From contig JAEELT010000097.1 of NCBI GenBank assembly GCA_016282855.1, forward strand, positions 1 through 54,937: 54,937 nt of DNA, written 5' to 3'. The DNA is from Clostridiaceae bacterium (GTDB taxonomy: Bacteria; Bacillota; Clostridia; Oscillospirales; Acutalibacteraceae). The notes below the pieces were generated by a model. That model saw only the letters and a list, made by a program, of their open reading frames with translations, had not been told where the DNA came from and made no database searches. Below are positions 1-8,344 of the stretch, in pieces (the first letter of the stretch is position 1; every line of letters begins with the position of its first letter). The position numbers and the translations under genes are program-made.

Positions 1-548
<548 letters not shown>

Positions 549-576
549 TCTCAGGACAATAATCTGACTTAAGCCA

Positions 577-616
577 AGGGGCTGCGGGTTTTAAATCCGC
601 GGTCCCCTGTTTTTTT
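577..616 (+). terminator. Rho-independent terminator after gap
   Basis: An AGGGG/CCCCT outer stem encloses a GCGGGTTT/AAATCCGC inner stem, and a run of seven T follows at 610-616. It sits about 30 bases after the GAPDH stop and before the rsuA-type promoter. Confidence 0.85.
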
Positions 617-658
617 GCAAGCAGAAGCGGCTGCTCTCACTGCCGGAATACAAAGCAG

Positions 659-687
659 TTGAATTGAGAGAAACAAAAGTATATAAT
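659..687 (+). promoter_or_regulatory. Sigma-A-type promoter for the pseudouridine synthase gene
   Basis: TTGAAT (659-664) and TATAAT (682-687) are separated by 17 bases. The promoter lies 18 bases upstream of the ATG at 705, which is preceded by GAGGTGA as ribosome binding site, so the leader would be very short. Confidence 0.7.
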
Positions 688-704
688 GAATCAGAGGTGA
701 CGGT

Positions 705-1424
705 ATGAAACGACTTGACAAGCTGATAGCACTCAACTGCAATCTTTCAAGGAAAGAGGCGCGGCAGCTCATAAAAGACGGTGAAGTGAGCGTAAACGGC
801 TCGTGCGTGCTCAGAGCGGAGGAACTGGTTAACGAGCAGGCTGATACCGTATCTGTAAAGGGTTACGCCTTTACAGCAAAAGATCACATCTACATTATGC
901 TCAACAAGCCCCGCGGAGTAATCACCGCCACCCGTGATGACAACAAAGAAACCGTTATCGACCTTATTCCCGCCCCGCTGAGGCGCAGGTCGCTTTTCCC
1001 CTGCGGCAGGCTGGACCGCGACACCACAGGTCTGCTGATTATCACAGACGACGGCGCGCTTTCACATAAGATAATGAGCCCTTCGCACCATGTGCGCAAG
1101 ACTTATATCGCTCTTCTCTCATATCCGCTTTATGATGAGGATAAAGAACGCCTTGAGCAGGGAATTACACTCGCTGACGGCACGGTCTGCCTGCCGGCCG
1201 AAGTCAGGGCCTTTGAAGAGGACGGCGCGTATTACGCGGAAATCACCATAGGAGAGGGCAAATATCATCAGGTCAAGCGTATGTTTGCCGCCGCAGGCAA
1301 TCATGTGGAAAGCCTCAGGCGCGTAAAAATCGGCTCGCTCGTGCTTGACGATTCACTCGGCGAGGGCGAATGCCGCGAACTTACGCAGGAGGAACTCGGA
1401 CTGATTTTTGAGGAGAAAATCTAA
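705..1424 (+). CDS. rsuA: 16S rRNA pseudouridine synthase, RsuA/RluB/E/F family
   Basis: The protein isomerises a specific uridine in ribosomal RNA to pseudouridine. Residues 1-55 form an S4 RNA-binding domain (MKRLDKLIALNCNLSRKEAR), followed by the RsuA-type catalytic domain with GRLDRDTTGLLI at 101-112; Asp104 is the expected catalytic aspartate. LNKPRGVITA (67-75) and GKYHQVKRMFAAAGNHV are further family motifs. At 239 residues it is a normal-length RsuA. The ATG at 705 has a good upstream ribosome binding site. It is monocistronic: its own promoter is at 659-687 and its terminator hairpin overlaps the stop codon. RsuA (16S U516) is the likeliest subfamily, but RluB/E/F cannot be excluded by eye. 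Confidence 0.9.
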   Translation: MKRLDKLIALNCNLSRKEARQLIKDGEVSVNGSCVLRAEELVNEQADTVSVKGYAFTAKDHIYIMLNKPRGVITATRDDNKETVIDLIPAPLRRRSLFPCGRLDRDTTGLLIITDDGALSHKIMSPSHHVRKTYIALLSYPLYDEDKERLEQGITLADGTVCLPAEVRAFEEDGAYYAEITIGEGKYHQVKRMFAAAGNHVESLRRVKIGSLVLDDSLGEGECRELTQEELGLIFEEKI

Positions 1425-1441
1425 TTTTCTCCTCTTTTTTT
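1410..1441 (+). terminator. Terminator overlapping the stop codon of the rsuA-type gene
   Basis: A perfect 10-bp stem (GAGGAGAAAA with TTTTCTCCTC, 5-base loop TCTAA) runs into eight T. The left arm encodes the last residues of the protein and the stop codon is in the loop. Confidence 0.88.
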
Positions 1442-1460
1442 GCGCCCGGATTGCCGCTTC

Positions 1461-1489
1461 TTGACTTTTTTTTAAAAATAAACTATAAT
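1461..1489 (+). promoter_or_regulatory. Sigma-A-type promoter upstream of greA-lysS and the teichoic acid operon
   Basis: TTGACT (1461-1466), a 17-base spacer and a perfect TATAAT (1484-1489). It is the only clear promoter I see before 10694, so it may drive the whole downstream plus-strand gene series. Confidence 0.82.
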
Positions 1490-1545
1490 ATGTAGACTGT
1501 ATATGTTTATAAAAATATATTTATTATATCAAGGAGATGCACATT

Positions 1546-2016
1546 ATGGCAAAGCAGATTACACAAAGCGAGTTTGACAAAAAGCAGAAAGAGCTTGCAT
1601 ATCTCAAGAAAGAGGGAAGAGAAGATATAGCTCAGAAGCTTCAGGAAGCCCGCTCTCACGGCGACCTTTCGGAAAACGCCGAGTATGATGAGGCGAGAAA
1701 CGACCAGGCGAAGCTTGAGGAGAAAATTTCCCAGCTTGAAAGAGAGCTCGACACCGTAGAAGTTGTCAGCGACGATTTCTTTGAGCACGGCGTTGTTCAC
1801 ATCGGCTCCGTGGTTGAGGTTGATGACAACGGCGAGCGTGTGAAGGTTATCATCGGCAGCACATCCGAAGATGACGATATTATCTCCATCACCGACGATT
1901 CTCCCGTAGGCGCCGCGCTGATAGGCAAAAAAGCCGGCGACAAAATCAAGGTTGTTCTCCCCTCCGGAGAAACCGCCACAATGAAGGTTATTTCCACCGA
2001 ATACAACAAGAAATAA
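1546..2016 (+). CDS. greA: Transcription elongation factor GreA
   Basis: GreA inserts into the secondary channel of RNA polymerase and stimulates cleavage of backtracked RNA. The N-terminal coiled coil carries the signature region RSHGDLSENAEYDEARNDQA with its acidic tip, and the C-terminal FKBP-like domain ends in GETATMKVI. The ORF track begins at 1537, but that ATG overlaps the ribosome binding site AAGGAG (1531-1536); the ATG at 1546 is correctly spaced and gives MAKQITQSEF, a typical GreA start, and 156 residues, the normal length. It lies 13 bases ahead of lysS, the common greA-lysS pair of Firmicutes. Confidence 0.97.
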   Translation: MAKQITQSEFDKKQKELAYLKKEGREDIAQKLQEARSHGDLSENAEYDEARNDQAKLEEKISQLERELDTVEVVSDDFFEHGVVHIGSVVEVDDNGERVKVIIGSTSEDDDIISITDDSPVGAALIGKKAGDKIKVVLPSGETATMKVISTEYNKK

Positions 2017-2029
2017 AGGAGTTCCCCCA

Positions 2030-3535
2030 ATGGCCGAAGAAATCATCAATGTTCCCCAAGAGGAAGAAGAAATACAGGATGTCAATTCTCTCAGACAGAT
2101 AAGAGTTGAAAAGCTCGAGGCGCTCCAGGCCGAGGGCAGGGACCCGTTTGTGATTACATCTGCGGACCAGAGCATTCATACCGACGAGATAGTCGCCCGC
2201 TTTGAAGAGCTCGAAAACACGGATGTGTGCATCTGCGGCAGGATGATGAGCCGCCGCGATATGGGCAAGGCAAACTTCATCGACGTCAGAGACCGCAACG
2301 GCAGAATCCAGTGCTACGTTCGTATAGACGATGTGGGCGAGGATGTTTTTGCCGACTTCAAAAAATGGGATATAGGCGATATTATCGAAGTGAAGGGCTT
2401 CGTTTTCAGGACCAGGAGAGGCGAAATCTCCGTGCACGCAAAGGGCATACGCCTGCTTGCCAAATCGCTGCTTCCCCTGCCCGAAAAATTTCACGGCCTT
2501 ACCGATGTGGATACCCGCTACCGCAGGCGTTATCTTGACCTTATAATGAACCCCGAGGTCAAGGAAACATTCTACAAGCGCTCAGCGATTATCAAGGAGA
2601 TCAGAAACTATCTTGACGCGCAGGGCTTCATCGAGGTTGAAACCCCCATGCTCGTGCCCAACGCAGGCGGCGCGGCGGCAAGACCCTTTGAGACGCATTT
2701 CAACGCCCTCAATGAGGATGTTAAGCTTCGAATCTCACTTGAGCTCTATCTCAAGAGGCTCATAGTCGGCGGTATGGAAAAGGTCTATGAAATAGGCAGA
2801 GTATTCAGAAACGAGGGTGTTGATACCAGACATAACCCCGAATTCACTCTTATGGAGCTCTATCAGGCATATACCGACTATCACGGAATGATGGACCTTA
2901 CGGAAAATCTTTACCGTCATCTTGCCGAAAAGGTTGTCGGCTCAACCCGCATTTCATATAACGGCACCGAGATGGATCTCGGCAAGCCTTTCGAGCGTAT
3001 GACAATGATTGACGCGGTCAAAAAGTATTCCGGCGTTGACTGGAATGAAGTGGCCGATGTCGAGCAGGCGCGCAAGCTCGCCGACGAGCATCATATCGAA
3101 TATGAAAAGCGCCACGGAAAGGGCGATATTCTCAATCTCTTCTTTGAGACTTATGTTGAGGAGCACCTCATCCAGCCCACATTCATTATGGACCACCCGA
3201 TTGAGATTTCTCCTCTCACAAAGAAAAAGCCCGGCAATCCCGACTATGTGGAACGCTTTGAGTTCTTTATGAACGGCTGGGAAATGGCAAACGCCTACTC
3301 CGAGCTTAACGACCCCATTGACCAGAGAGAACGTTTCAAAGCGCAGGAGGCAGCTCTCGCCCAGGGCGATGAGGAGGCAAACACTACAGATGAGGACTTC
3401 CTTATGGCTCTCGAATACGGTATGCCCCCCACAGGCGGTATAGGCTACGGCATAGACAGAATGGTTATGCTCCTGACAGACTCTCAGGCAATAAGAGACG
3501 TGCTCCTGTTCCCGACAATGAAGAGCCTCGACTGA
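2030..3535 (+). CDS. lysS: Lysyl-tRNA synthetase, class II
   Basis: The enzyme charges tRNA-Lys with lysine. An OB-fold anticodon-binding domain occupies roughly residues 66-145, followed by the class II catalytic core: motif 2 with FRNEGVDTRHNPEFTLMELY (259-278) and motif 3 with GGIGYGIDRMVMLLT near the C-terminus. The 501-residue length is standard for bacterial LysRS. The ribosome binding site AAAGGAG lies just upstream of the ATG. It follows greA by 13 bases and its TGA is one base from the ATG of the next glycosyltransferase, so translation and envelope-polymer genes appear to be co-transcribed here. Confidence 0.98.
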   Translation: MAEEIINVPQEEEEIQDVNSLRQIRVEKLEALQAEGRDPFVITSADQSIHTDEIVARFEELENTDVCICGRMMSRRDMGKANFIDVRDRNGRIQCYVRIDDVGEDVFADFKKWDIGDIIEVKGFVFRTRRGEISVHAKGIRLLAKSLLPLPEKFHGLTDVDTRYRRRYLDLIMNPEVKETFYKRSAIIKEIRNYLDAQGFIEVETPMLVPNAGGAAARPFETHFNALNEDVKLRISLELYLKRLIVGGMEKVYEIGRVFRNEGVDTRHNPEFTLMELYQAYTDYHGMMDLTENLYRHLAEKVVGSTRISYNGTEMDLGKPFERMTMIDAVKKYSGVDWNEVADVEQARKLADEHHIEYEKRHGKGDILNLFFETYVEEHLIQPTFIMDHPIEISPLTKKKPGNPDYVERFEFFMNGWEMANAYSELNDPIDQRERFKAQEAALAQGDEEANTTDEDFLMALEYGMPPTGGIGYGIDRMVMLLTDSQAIRDVLLFPTMKSLD

Positions 3536-3536
3536 T

Positions 3537-4232
3537 ATGAAAATTTCGGTCGCTCTTGCCGCCTGCAACGGCGGAAAATACATAACTGAGCAGCTTGGTT
3601 CGATTCTGCCCCAGCTCAGCGAAGACGATGAAATCATCGTTTCGGATGACAACCCCGCGGGCGACACAAGAGGCGCCGTTGAGGCTGTGGGCGACAGCAG
3701 AATCATCTATATTGAAGGCGAAGGAAAGGGCGTAGTGAAAAACTTTGAAAACGCTCTTGCGCACACAACGGGTGAGCTGATTTTCCTGTGCGACCAGGAC
3801 GATGTATGGCTGCCCGGCAAGGTAAGCGCGGTGACCGATGCAATCAAAAGCGGCAGTGACCTTGTGCTTCACGACGCGCGGATTGTTGATGAGAATCTCT
3901 CGGAAATAAGCCCCTCGTATTTTGCGCTGCACGGCACCAACACCTCTTTTGCCCGCAACATTATCAGAAACACCTTTGTCGGTTGCTGTATGGCTTTCAC
4001 AAAGGAAGTGCTCGCTGAATGTCTCCCCTTCCCCGATGTGCCGATGCACGACTGGTGGATAGCGCTCGAAGCTATGAAACGCGGGCGCAGGGTGACCCTG
4101 ATTGACTCCCCTCTTATCCTGTGGCGGCGCCACGGGAATAATGTGACGGGCGGCAAAACGGGCCTTCTGCAAAAAATCAGGTGGCGTTCAGACATTATAA
4201 AAGCCGTCTCAGGCATAAAAAAGGGTAAGTGA
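3537..4232 (+). CDS. Family 2 glycosyltransferase (rhamnosyltransferase-like)
   Basis: A GT-A fold glycosyltransferase of CAZy family GT2, likely adding a sugar to a cell-wall polymer on the inner membrane face. The N-terminus MKISVALAACNGGKYITEQL is the usual nucleotide-sugar-binding strand, and CDQDDVWLPGK (85-95) contains the metal-binding acidic motif seen in rhamnosyltransferases of the RfbF type. The usual DDGSTDGT loop is replaced by DDNPAGDTRG. It is short (231 residues; family often about 300), but the core is complete. The ATG starts one base after the lysS stop without an obvious ribosome binding site, suggesting translational coupling. The sugar donor cannot be read from sequence. 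Confidence 0.85.
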   Translation: MKISVALAACNGGKYITEQLGSILPQLSEDDEIIVSDDNPAGDTRGAVEAVGDSRIIYIEGEGKGVVKNFENALAHTTGELIFLCDQDDVWLPGKVSAVTDAIKSGSDLVLHDARIVDENLSEISPSYFALHGTNTSFARNIIRNTFVGCCMAFTKEVLAECLPFPDVPMHDWWIALEAMKRGRRVTLIDSPLILWRRHGNNVTGGKTGLLQKIRWRSDIIKAVSGIKKGK

Positions 4233-4235
4233 CAC

Positions 4236-5000
4236 ATGAACGTAAAAGTCAGCGGCTGTATAGTCACATACAATAATATGCGCACTGTCGGCAAGGCAAT
4301 ACGCACAGTGCTTGAAAACACCGGGTGTGATTTCCGGCTCTACGTTGTAGACAACGGCTCATCCGACGGCACCCCGGATTATATCCGCAAAAACTTTCCG
4401 GAGGTCACGGTGCTTGAAACCGGCAGAAACGCCGGATTCGGAGCAGGGCATAATTTCATACTTGACCGGCTTGATTCCGACTATCACGCGATAATCAACC
4501 CGGATATTATAATCAGGGATGACGTCATTTCAAATATGGCCGATTACCTGAACACTCACGAAGACGCAGGTATGCTCTCCCCCCGTATTCTTTTCCCCGA
4601 CGGCAGGGAGCAGGTGCTCGGCAAAAAAATACCCCTGCCTCATTACCTTGTCGCGAGCAGGCTGAGGGGCAAAAAGCCCGGAAAGCTTCTTTCCGAATAC
4701 GCGATGCTTGACTGCGACCTGTCGGAGCCGACTCAGATACAAAACGCAACCGGCTGCTTTATGTTCATACGCACATCCGTTTTCAGGCAGCTCGGCGGCT
4801 TTGACGAAAGATACTTTATGTATTTTGAGGACTGCGACCTTACCCGCGAGGTGAACAGAATAAGCAAGGTGCTTTACTACCCTTACGCTACCGTTTACCA
4901 CGAATGGGGCAGAGAATCAAAAAAGAATTTTCACCTCAAGAGGATTCAGATAGAATCAATGCTCAGATACTACGCAAAATGGGGGCTGTCGTCAAAGTAA
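4236..5000 (+). CDS. Family 2 glycosyltransferase (WbbL/rhamnosyltransferase-like)
   Basis: A second GT2 enzyme, 254 residues. Visible motifs are VVDNGSSDGTPDYI (38-51, nucleotide binding), NAGFGAGHN (65-73), INPDI (87-91, the DXD-equivalent metal site) and YFEDCDLTREV late in the catalytic domain, where acceptor-side acidic residues sit. This combination is typical of WbbL-type rhamnosyltransferases that act on lipid-linked wall polymer precursors. It starts three bases after the preceding stop and precedes the exporter permease by 29 bases. The precise donor sugar is unknown. Confidence 0.87.
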   Translation: MNVKVSGCIVTYNNMRTVGKAIRTVLENTGCDFRLYVVDNGSSDGTPDYIRKNFPEVTVLETGRNAGFGAGHNFILDRLDSDYHAIINPDIIIRDDVISNMADYLNTHEDAGMLSPRILFPDGREQVLGKKIPLPHYLVASRLRGKKPGKLLSEYAMLDCDLSEPTQIQNATGCFMFIRTSVFRQLGGFDERYFMYFEDCDLTREVNRISKVLYYPYATVYHEWGRESKKNFHLKRIQIESMLRYYAKWGLSSK

Positions 5001-5029
5001 ACGGCGCGCCCCATCAGCGGAGGAATTAT

Positions 5030-5839
5030 ATGAAATATCTCAAAAACTTATATAAGTACAGAAACCTGATGTATGAAATCATACGCAAAAACATCAAGCT
5101 TCAGTACCGCGATTCGGTTCTGGGAATGTTCTGGACCTTCCTGCAGCCGCTGCTGACCACAATCATCCTTGTGATTATTTTCGGCAATGTGTTCGGAAAA
5201 TCAAACAAGGAGATTGTAAACTACCCCATATATCTTCTGTGCGGCAGACTGCTGTATGAATTCTATTCACAGTCCACCAAGAGGGCGATGCGCTCCATCA
5301 GAAACAGCGCTTCGGTCATAAAAAAGGTCTATGTGCCCAAGTACATTTATCCCGTCGCCAATGTGCTGTCCAACTTTGTCACATTCTGCATTTCGCTCTC
5401 GGTGCTGGTCTGCTTCATTATTTTCTTCGTGGCAACCGGCAAAAACCCGCCGCACATAACCGGCTATATGTTCCTCGCCCCGGTGCCGATAATAATCCTA
5501 ATGATACTCGCAGTAGGCGTCGGTCTGATTCTGAGCACACTCGATGTTTTCTTCAAGGATATAGACTATCTCTACGAGGTTTTCTGCCTGCTGCTGTTTT
5601 ACCTCACGCCGATTTTCTACCATCTCGGCTCTCTCCATATGACCAATAAATATTTTCTCACCTTCATCAAGGCGAATCCGCTTTACTCAATCACGGAGAT
5701 GTTCCGCTGCTGCGTGCTTTACGGCAGAATGTTCAGCATAAATCACCTGCTCTACGCTCTCGGATTTTCCGTTGCAAGCGTGCTTATAGGCATTTTGCTG
5801 TTCTACAGAAAGCAGGATAAATTCATCCTTCACCTGTAA
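5030..5839 (+). CDS. ABC-2 type polysaccharide/teichoic acid export permease (Wzm/TagG-like)
   Basis: The membrane half of an ABC exporter that moves a lipid-linked polymer across the cytoplasmic membrane. The protein has a short amphipathic start (KYRNLMYEIIRKNIKLQYRDS), the family hallmark SVLGMFWTFLQPLL and about six membrane spans. The ORF track starts at 4904 inside the preceding gene; the ATG at 5030 follows GGAGGAA and gives 269 residues, the normal size for TagG/Wzm. The ATPase partner begins 15 bases after its stop. Neighbouring tarI, tarJ and CDP-polyol phosphotransferase genes argue for wall teichoic acid as cargo rather than O-antigen. Confidence 0.92.
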   Translation: MKYLKNLYKYRNLMYEIIRKNIKLQYRDSVLGMFWTFLQPLLTTIILVIIFGNVFGKSNKEIVNYPIYLLCGRLLYEFYSQSTKRAMRSIRNSASVIKKVYVPKYIYPVANVLSNFVTFCISLSVLVCFIIFFVATGKNPPHITGYMFLAPVPIIILMILAVGVGLILSTLDVFFKDIDYLYEVFCLLLFYLTPIFYHLGSLHMTNKYFLTFIKANPLYSITEMFRCCVLYGRMFSINHLLYALGFSVASVLIGILLFYRKQDKFILHL

Positions 5840-5854
5840 TTGAGGAGTTTTTAT

Positions 5855-6607
5855 ATGAGCAAACCCGCAATAGTAGTTGAGAATATGAGCATGATGTTCA
5901 ATCTCAACAAGGAAAAGGTTGACAATCTCAAGGAGTATTTCATAAAGCTTGTCACCCGCAAGCTGCATTTCACGGAGTTCTGGGCATTGCAGGATATTAA
6001 CCTGACAGTCAACAAAGGTGACCGCGTGGGAGTCCTCGGCTTCAACGGAGCCGGAAAGTCCACACTGCTCAAGGTTATATCCGGCGTGATGAAGCCCACA
6101 AAAGGCAGCGTTAAAACCTGCGGTGTGATAGCCCCCATGCTTGAGCTGGGCGCAGGTTTTGATATGAACTACTCCGGCAAAGAAAACATATATCTTTACG
6201 GGGCCACCATGGGCTACTCGCGCAAATACATTGAGGATCGCTTTGACAGCATAGTCGAGTTCTCTGAGCTCAAGGATTTCATTGATGTGCCCGTAAAGAA
6301 TTATTCGTCAGGTATGCGCGCGCGCCTGGGCTTTGCAATAGCGTCCGCCGTTGAGCCCGATATACTCATCCTCGACGAGGTGCTTTCCGTGGGCGACGCG
6401 AAATTCCGAAAAAAAAGCGAAAATAAAATCAAATCAATGTTTGACAAAGGCATTACGGTGCTGTTTGTTTCCCACTCAACAGACCAGGTGCTCAGCATCT
6501 GCAACAAGGCAATCATACTCGACCACGGCAAAATAATAGCGCAGGGCTCCGCTCAGGAAGTCTGCGCACAGTACACTGAAATGGTTAATTCAGGAAAGGG
6601 GAAATAA
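5855..6607 (+). CDS. Polysaccharide/teichoic acid ABC exporter ATPase (Wzt/TagH-like)
   Basis: The nucleotide-binding partner of the preceding permease. It has Walker A GFNGAGKST (62-70), the ABC signature YSSGMRARL (150-158) and Walker B LILDEVLSVGD (171-181). The signature variant SSGM is characteristic of polysaccharide exporters. The 250 residues cover the ATPase core only, with no C-terminal substrate-binding domain such as found in O9a-type Wzt. The track start (TTG at 5840) overlaps the ribosome binding site; ATG 5855 behind GAGGAG is chosen. A four-base gap (CCA-type) separates it from tarI. Confidence 0.93.
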   Translation: MSKPAIVVENMSMMFNLNKEKVDNLKEYFIKLVTRKLHFTEFWALQDINLTVNKGDRVGVLGFNGAGKSTLLKVISGVMKPTKGSVKTCGVIAPMLELGAGFDMNYSGKENIYLYGATMGYSRKYIEDRFDSIVEFSELKDFIDVPVKNYSSGMRARLGFAIASAVEPDILILDEVLSVGDAKFRKKSENKIKSMFDKGITVLFVSHSTDQVLSICNKAIILDHGKIIAQGSAQEVCAQYTEMVNSGKGK

Positions 6608-6610
6608 CCA

Positions 6611-7327
6611 ATGGTATTTGCAGCAATATTCGCCGGCGGCATAGGAAGCCGTATGGGCAATATAAACACCCCCAAGCAGTATCTTGAACTCGGAGGAAAA
6701 CCCGTTATCATTCACACCGTTGAAAAATTCTTTGTGAATGAGCGTGTGGATGAAATCATCATACTCTGCCCCAAGCCCTGGATTGCACACACCAAGGCCC
6801 TTGTTGAAAGCAATCTGCCCGACGGCAAAAAAATCAACGTTATAGAGGGCGGAGCAACAAGAAACGGTACGCTCGAAAATGCCGTTGATTTCATAGAGAA
6901 AAACTATGAAACAGATGATGACACTATAATCATCACTCACGACGCGGTACGCCCCTTCCTCACTCACCGCATAATAAATGAAAACATTGACGCCGCTGTT
7001 GAATACGGCGCTTCCGACACGGTTATACCCGCCACCGACACCATAGTTGAAAGCATGGACGGCAAAATCATTTCCTCCATTCCCGAAAGGAAATGTATGT
7101 ATCAGGGGCAGACTCCCCAGACATTCAGGCTCAAGCTCCTTGAGAGCGTTCTCGCCTCTCTCACCGATGACGAAAAGGAGATTCTCACCGACGCCTGCAA
7201 AATTTTCACTATCAAAAACAAGCCCGTTTATATGGTTGATGGCGAAGTGTTCAATATCAAAATCACCTACCCCTATGATATGAAAGTGGCAAACACACTT
7301 CTGAAAGGCAAGGAAGACGATGATTAA
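6611..7327 (+). CDS. tarI: Ribitol-5-phosphate cytidylyltransferase (TarI)
   Basis: The enzyme makes CDP-ribitol from ribitol-5-phosphate and CTP for poly(ribitol phosphate) teichoic acid. It belongs to the IspD superfamily: AGGIGSRMG (8-16) binds the CTP phosphates, and THDAVRPF and VPATDTI-like segments (IPATDTI) complete the site. The N-terminus closely follows staphylococcal TarI (IFAGGIGSRMGN...PKQ). IspD (isoprenoid pathway) is the alternative, but the next gene is a clear TarJ, and the two overlap by 8 bases, so TarI is strongly favoured. The 238-residue length is normal. Confidence 0.93.
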   Translation: MVFAAIFAGGIGSRMGNINTPKQYLELGGKPVIIHTVEKFFVNERVDEIIILCPKPWIAHTKALVESNLPDGKKINVIEGGATRNGTLENAVDFIEKNYETDDDTIIITHDAVRPFLTHRIINENIDAAVEYGASDTVIPATDTIVESMDGKIISSIPERKCMYQGQTPQTFRLKLLESVLASLTDDEKEILTDACKIFTIKNKPVYMVDGEVFNIKITYPYDMKVANTLLKGKEDDD

Positions 7328-8342
7328 TCAGGTTTACCGGCTTACTGCGCCCGGAATAATAGATGTCGCCTGCACCGTGCCCGATATCAGAAACAGCGTG
7401 ATTCTCCGCCCCCTCTATATGTCTATATGCAAAGCGGATCAGCGCTACTACCAGGGCAACCGCAGCAAAGAAGCTCTCAAAGCAAAGCTCCCCATGGCGC
7501 TCATACACGAATGCGTTGCCAAGGTTGAGTTTGACGCCACAGGCACATATAAGCCCGGCGATATTGTTGTGCCCGTGCCCAACACCCCTACGCAGGATGA
7601 CGATGTGATAGCTGAAAACTACCGTCTTTCAAGCTATTTCTGCTCAAGCGGCCACGACGGATTCTTAAGGGACTATATTGATATCGACCCCGGCCGCCTT
7701 GTGAAAGTACCCGAAGGAGTTGACCTTAAAATCGCCTCCTTTGCGGAGCTTATAAGCGTTGCGGTGCACGCCGTTTCCAGGTTTGAAAACACCGCTCACT
7801 CCCGCAGAAACTCCATAGGAGTATGGGGAGACGGCAATGTCGGCTTCATCACGGCTCTGGTACTCAGGATGATTTATCCCGATTCGGATTTATATGTTTT
7901 CGGCACTGTTTATGAGAAGCTGGCTTATTTTTCATTTGCAAACGGCCGTTATCATGTGGACAGCATCCCCGACGGCCTTATGGTTGACCACGCCTTTGAG
8001 TGCGTGGGCGGCGAGGCGTCGAGATACGCCATAGCGCAGATTATTGACCATATCAACCCCGAAGGCGCAATAGGTCTTATGGGCGTTTCCGAAAGCCCCG
8101 TGGGCATAAACACAAGAATGGTGCTCGAAAAGGGGCTCAAGCTTTTCGGCTCATCAAGAAGCGGCGTAGCTGATTTTCAGCGTACGGTTGACCTGCTTGC
8201 CGGGCATCCCAAAGCTCTTGCCTACCTTGAAAATCTTGTGGGTGAAGTGATACCCGTAAGAACAATAGCGGATATACACAAAGCTTTCGCATCGGATATA
8301 AGCCGCAGCTTCGGTAAGACCGTAATAAAATGGGAGAAATAA
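7320..8342 (+). CDS. tarJ: Ribulose-5-phosphate reductase (TarJ)
   Basis: A zinc-type medium-chain dehydrogenase that reduces ribulose-5-phosphate to ribitol-5-phosphate with NADPH, feeding TarI. It starts MINQVYRLTAPG and contains RPLYMSICKADQRYYQGNR and LPMALIHECVAKV, all recognisable TarJ segments: a catalytic Cys-x-x-Asp site and a GHE-like position changed to IHE as in other TarJ proteins. The Rossmann segment is IGVWGDGNVGFITALV. Its start overlaps tarI by 8 bases and its stop overlaps the ribosome binding region of the next glycosyltransferase. Length 340 residues is as expected. Together tarI and tarJ show that the polymer contains ribitol phosphate. Confidence 0.93.
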   Translation: MINQVYRLTAPGIIDVACTVPDIRNSVILRPLYMSICKADQRYYQGNRSKEALKAKLPMALIHECVAKVEFDATGTYKPGDIVVPVPNTPTQDDDVIAENYRLSSYFCSSGHDGFLRDYIDIDPGRLVKVPEGVDLKIASFAELISVAVHAVSRFENTAHSRRNSIGVWGDGNVGFITALVLRMIYPDSDLYVFGTVYEKLAYFSFANGRYHVDSIPDGLMVDHAFECVGGEASRYAIAQIIDHINPEGAIGLMGVSESPVGINTRMVLEKGLKLFGSSRSGVADFQRTVDLLAGHPKALAYLENLVGEVIPVRTIADIHKAFASDISRSFGKTVIKWEK

Positions 8343-8344
8343 CA

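Noticed and set aside
1507-2175. 222-residue minus-strand ORF
   Set aside because: It is antisense to greA and the start of lysS, with no family motif and no promoter.
2954-4172. Overlapping minus-strand ORFs of 250 and 235 residues
   Set aside because: Antisense shadows of lysS and the first glycosyltransferase.
6611-7327. IspD of the isoprenoid pathway
   Set aside because: The sequence is IspD-like, but it overlaps a clear tarJ and sits in a teichoic acid cluster, so TarI is preferred.
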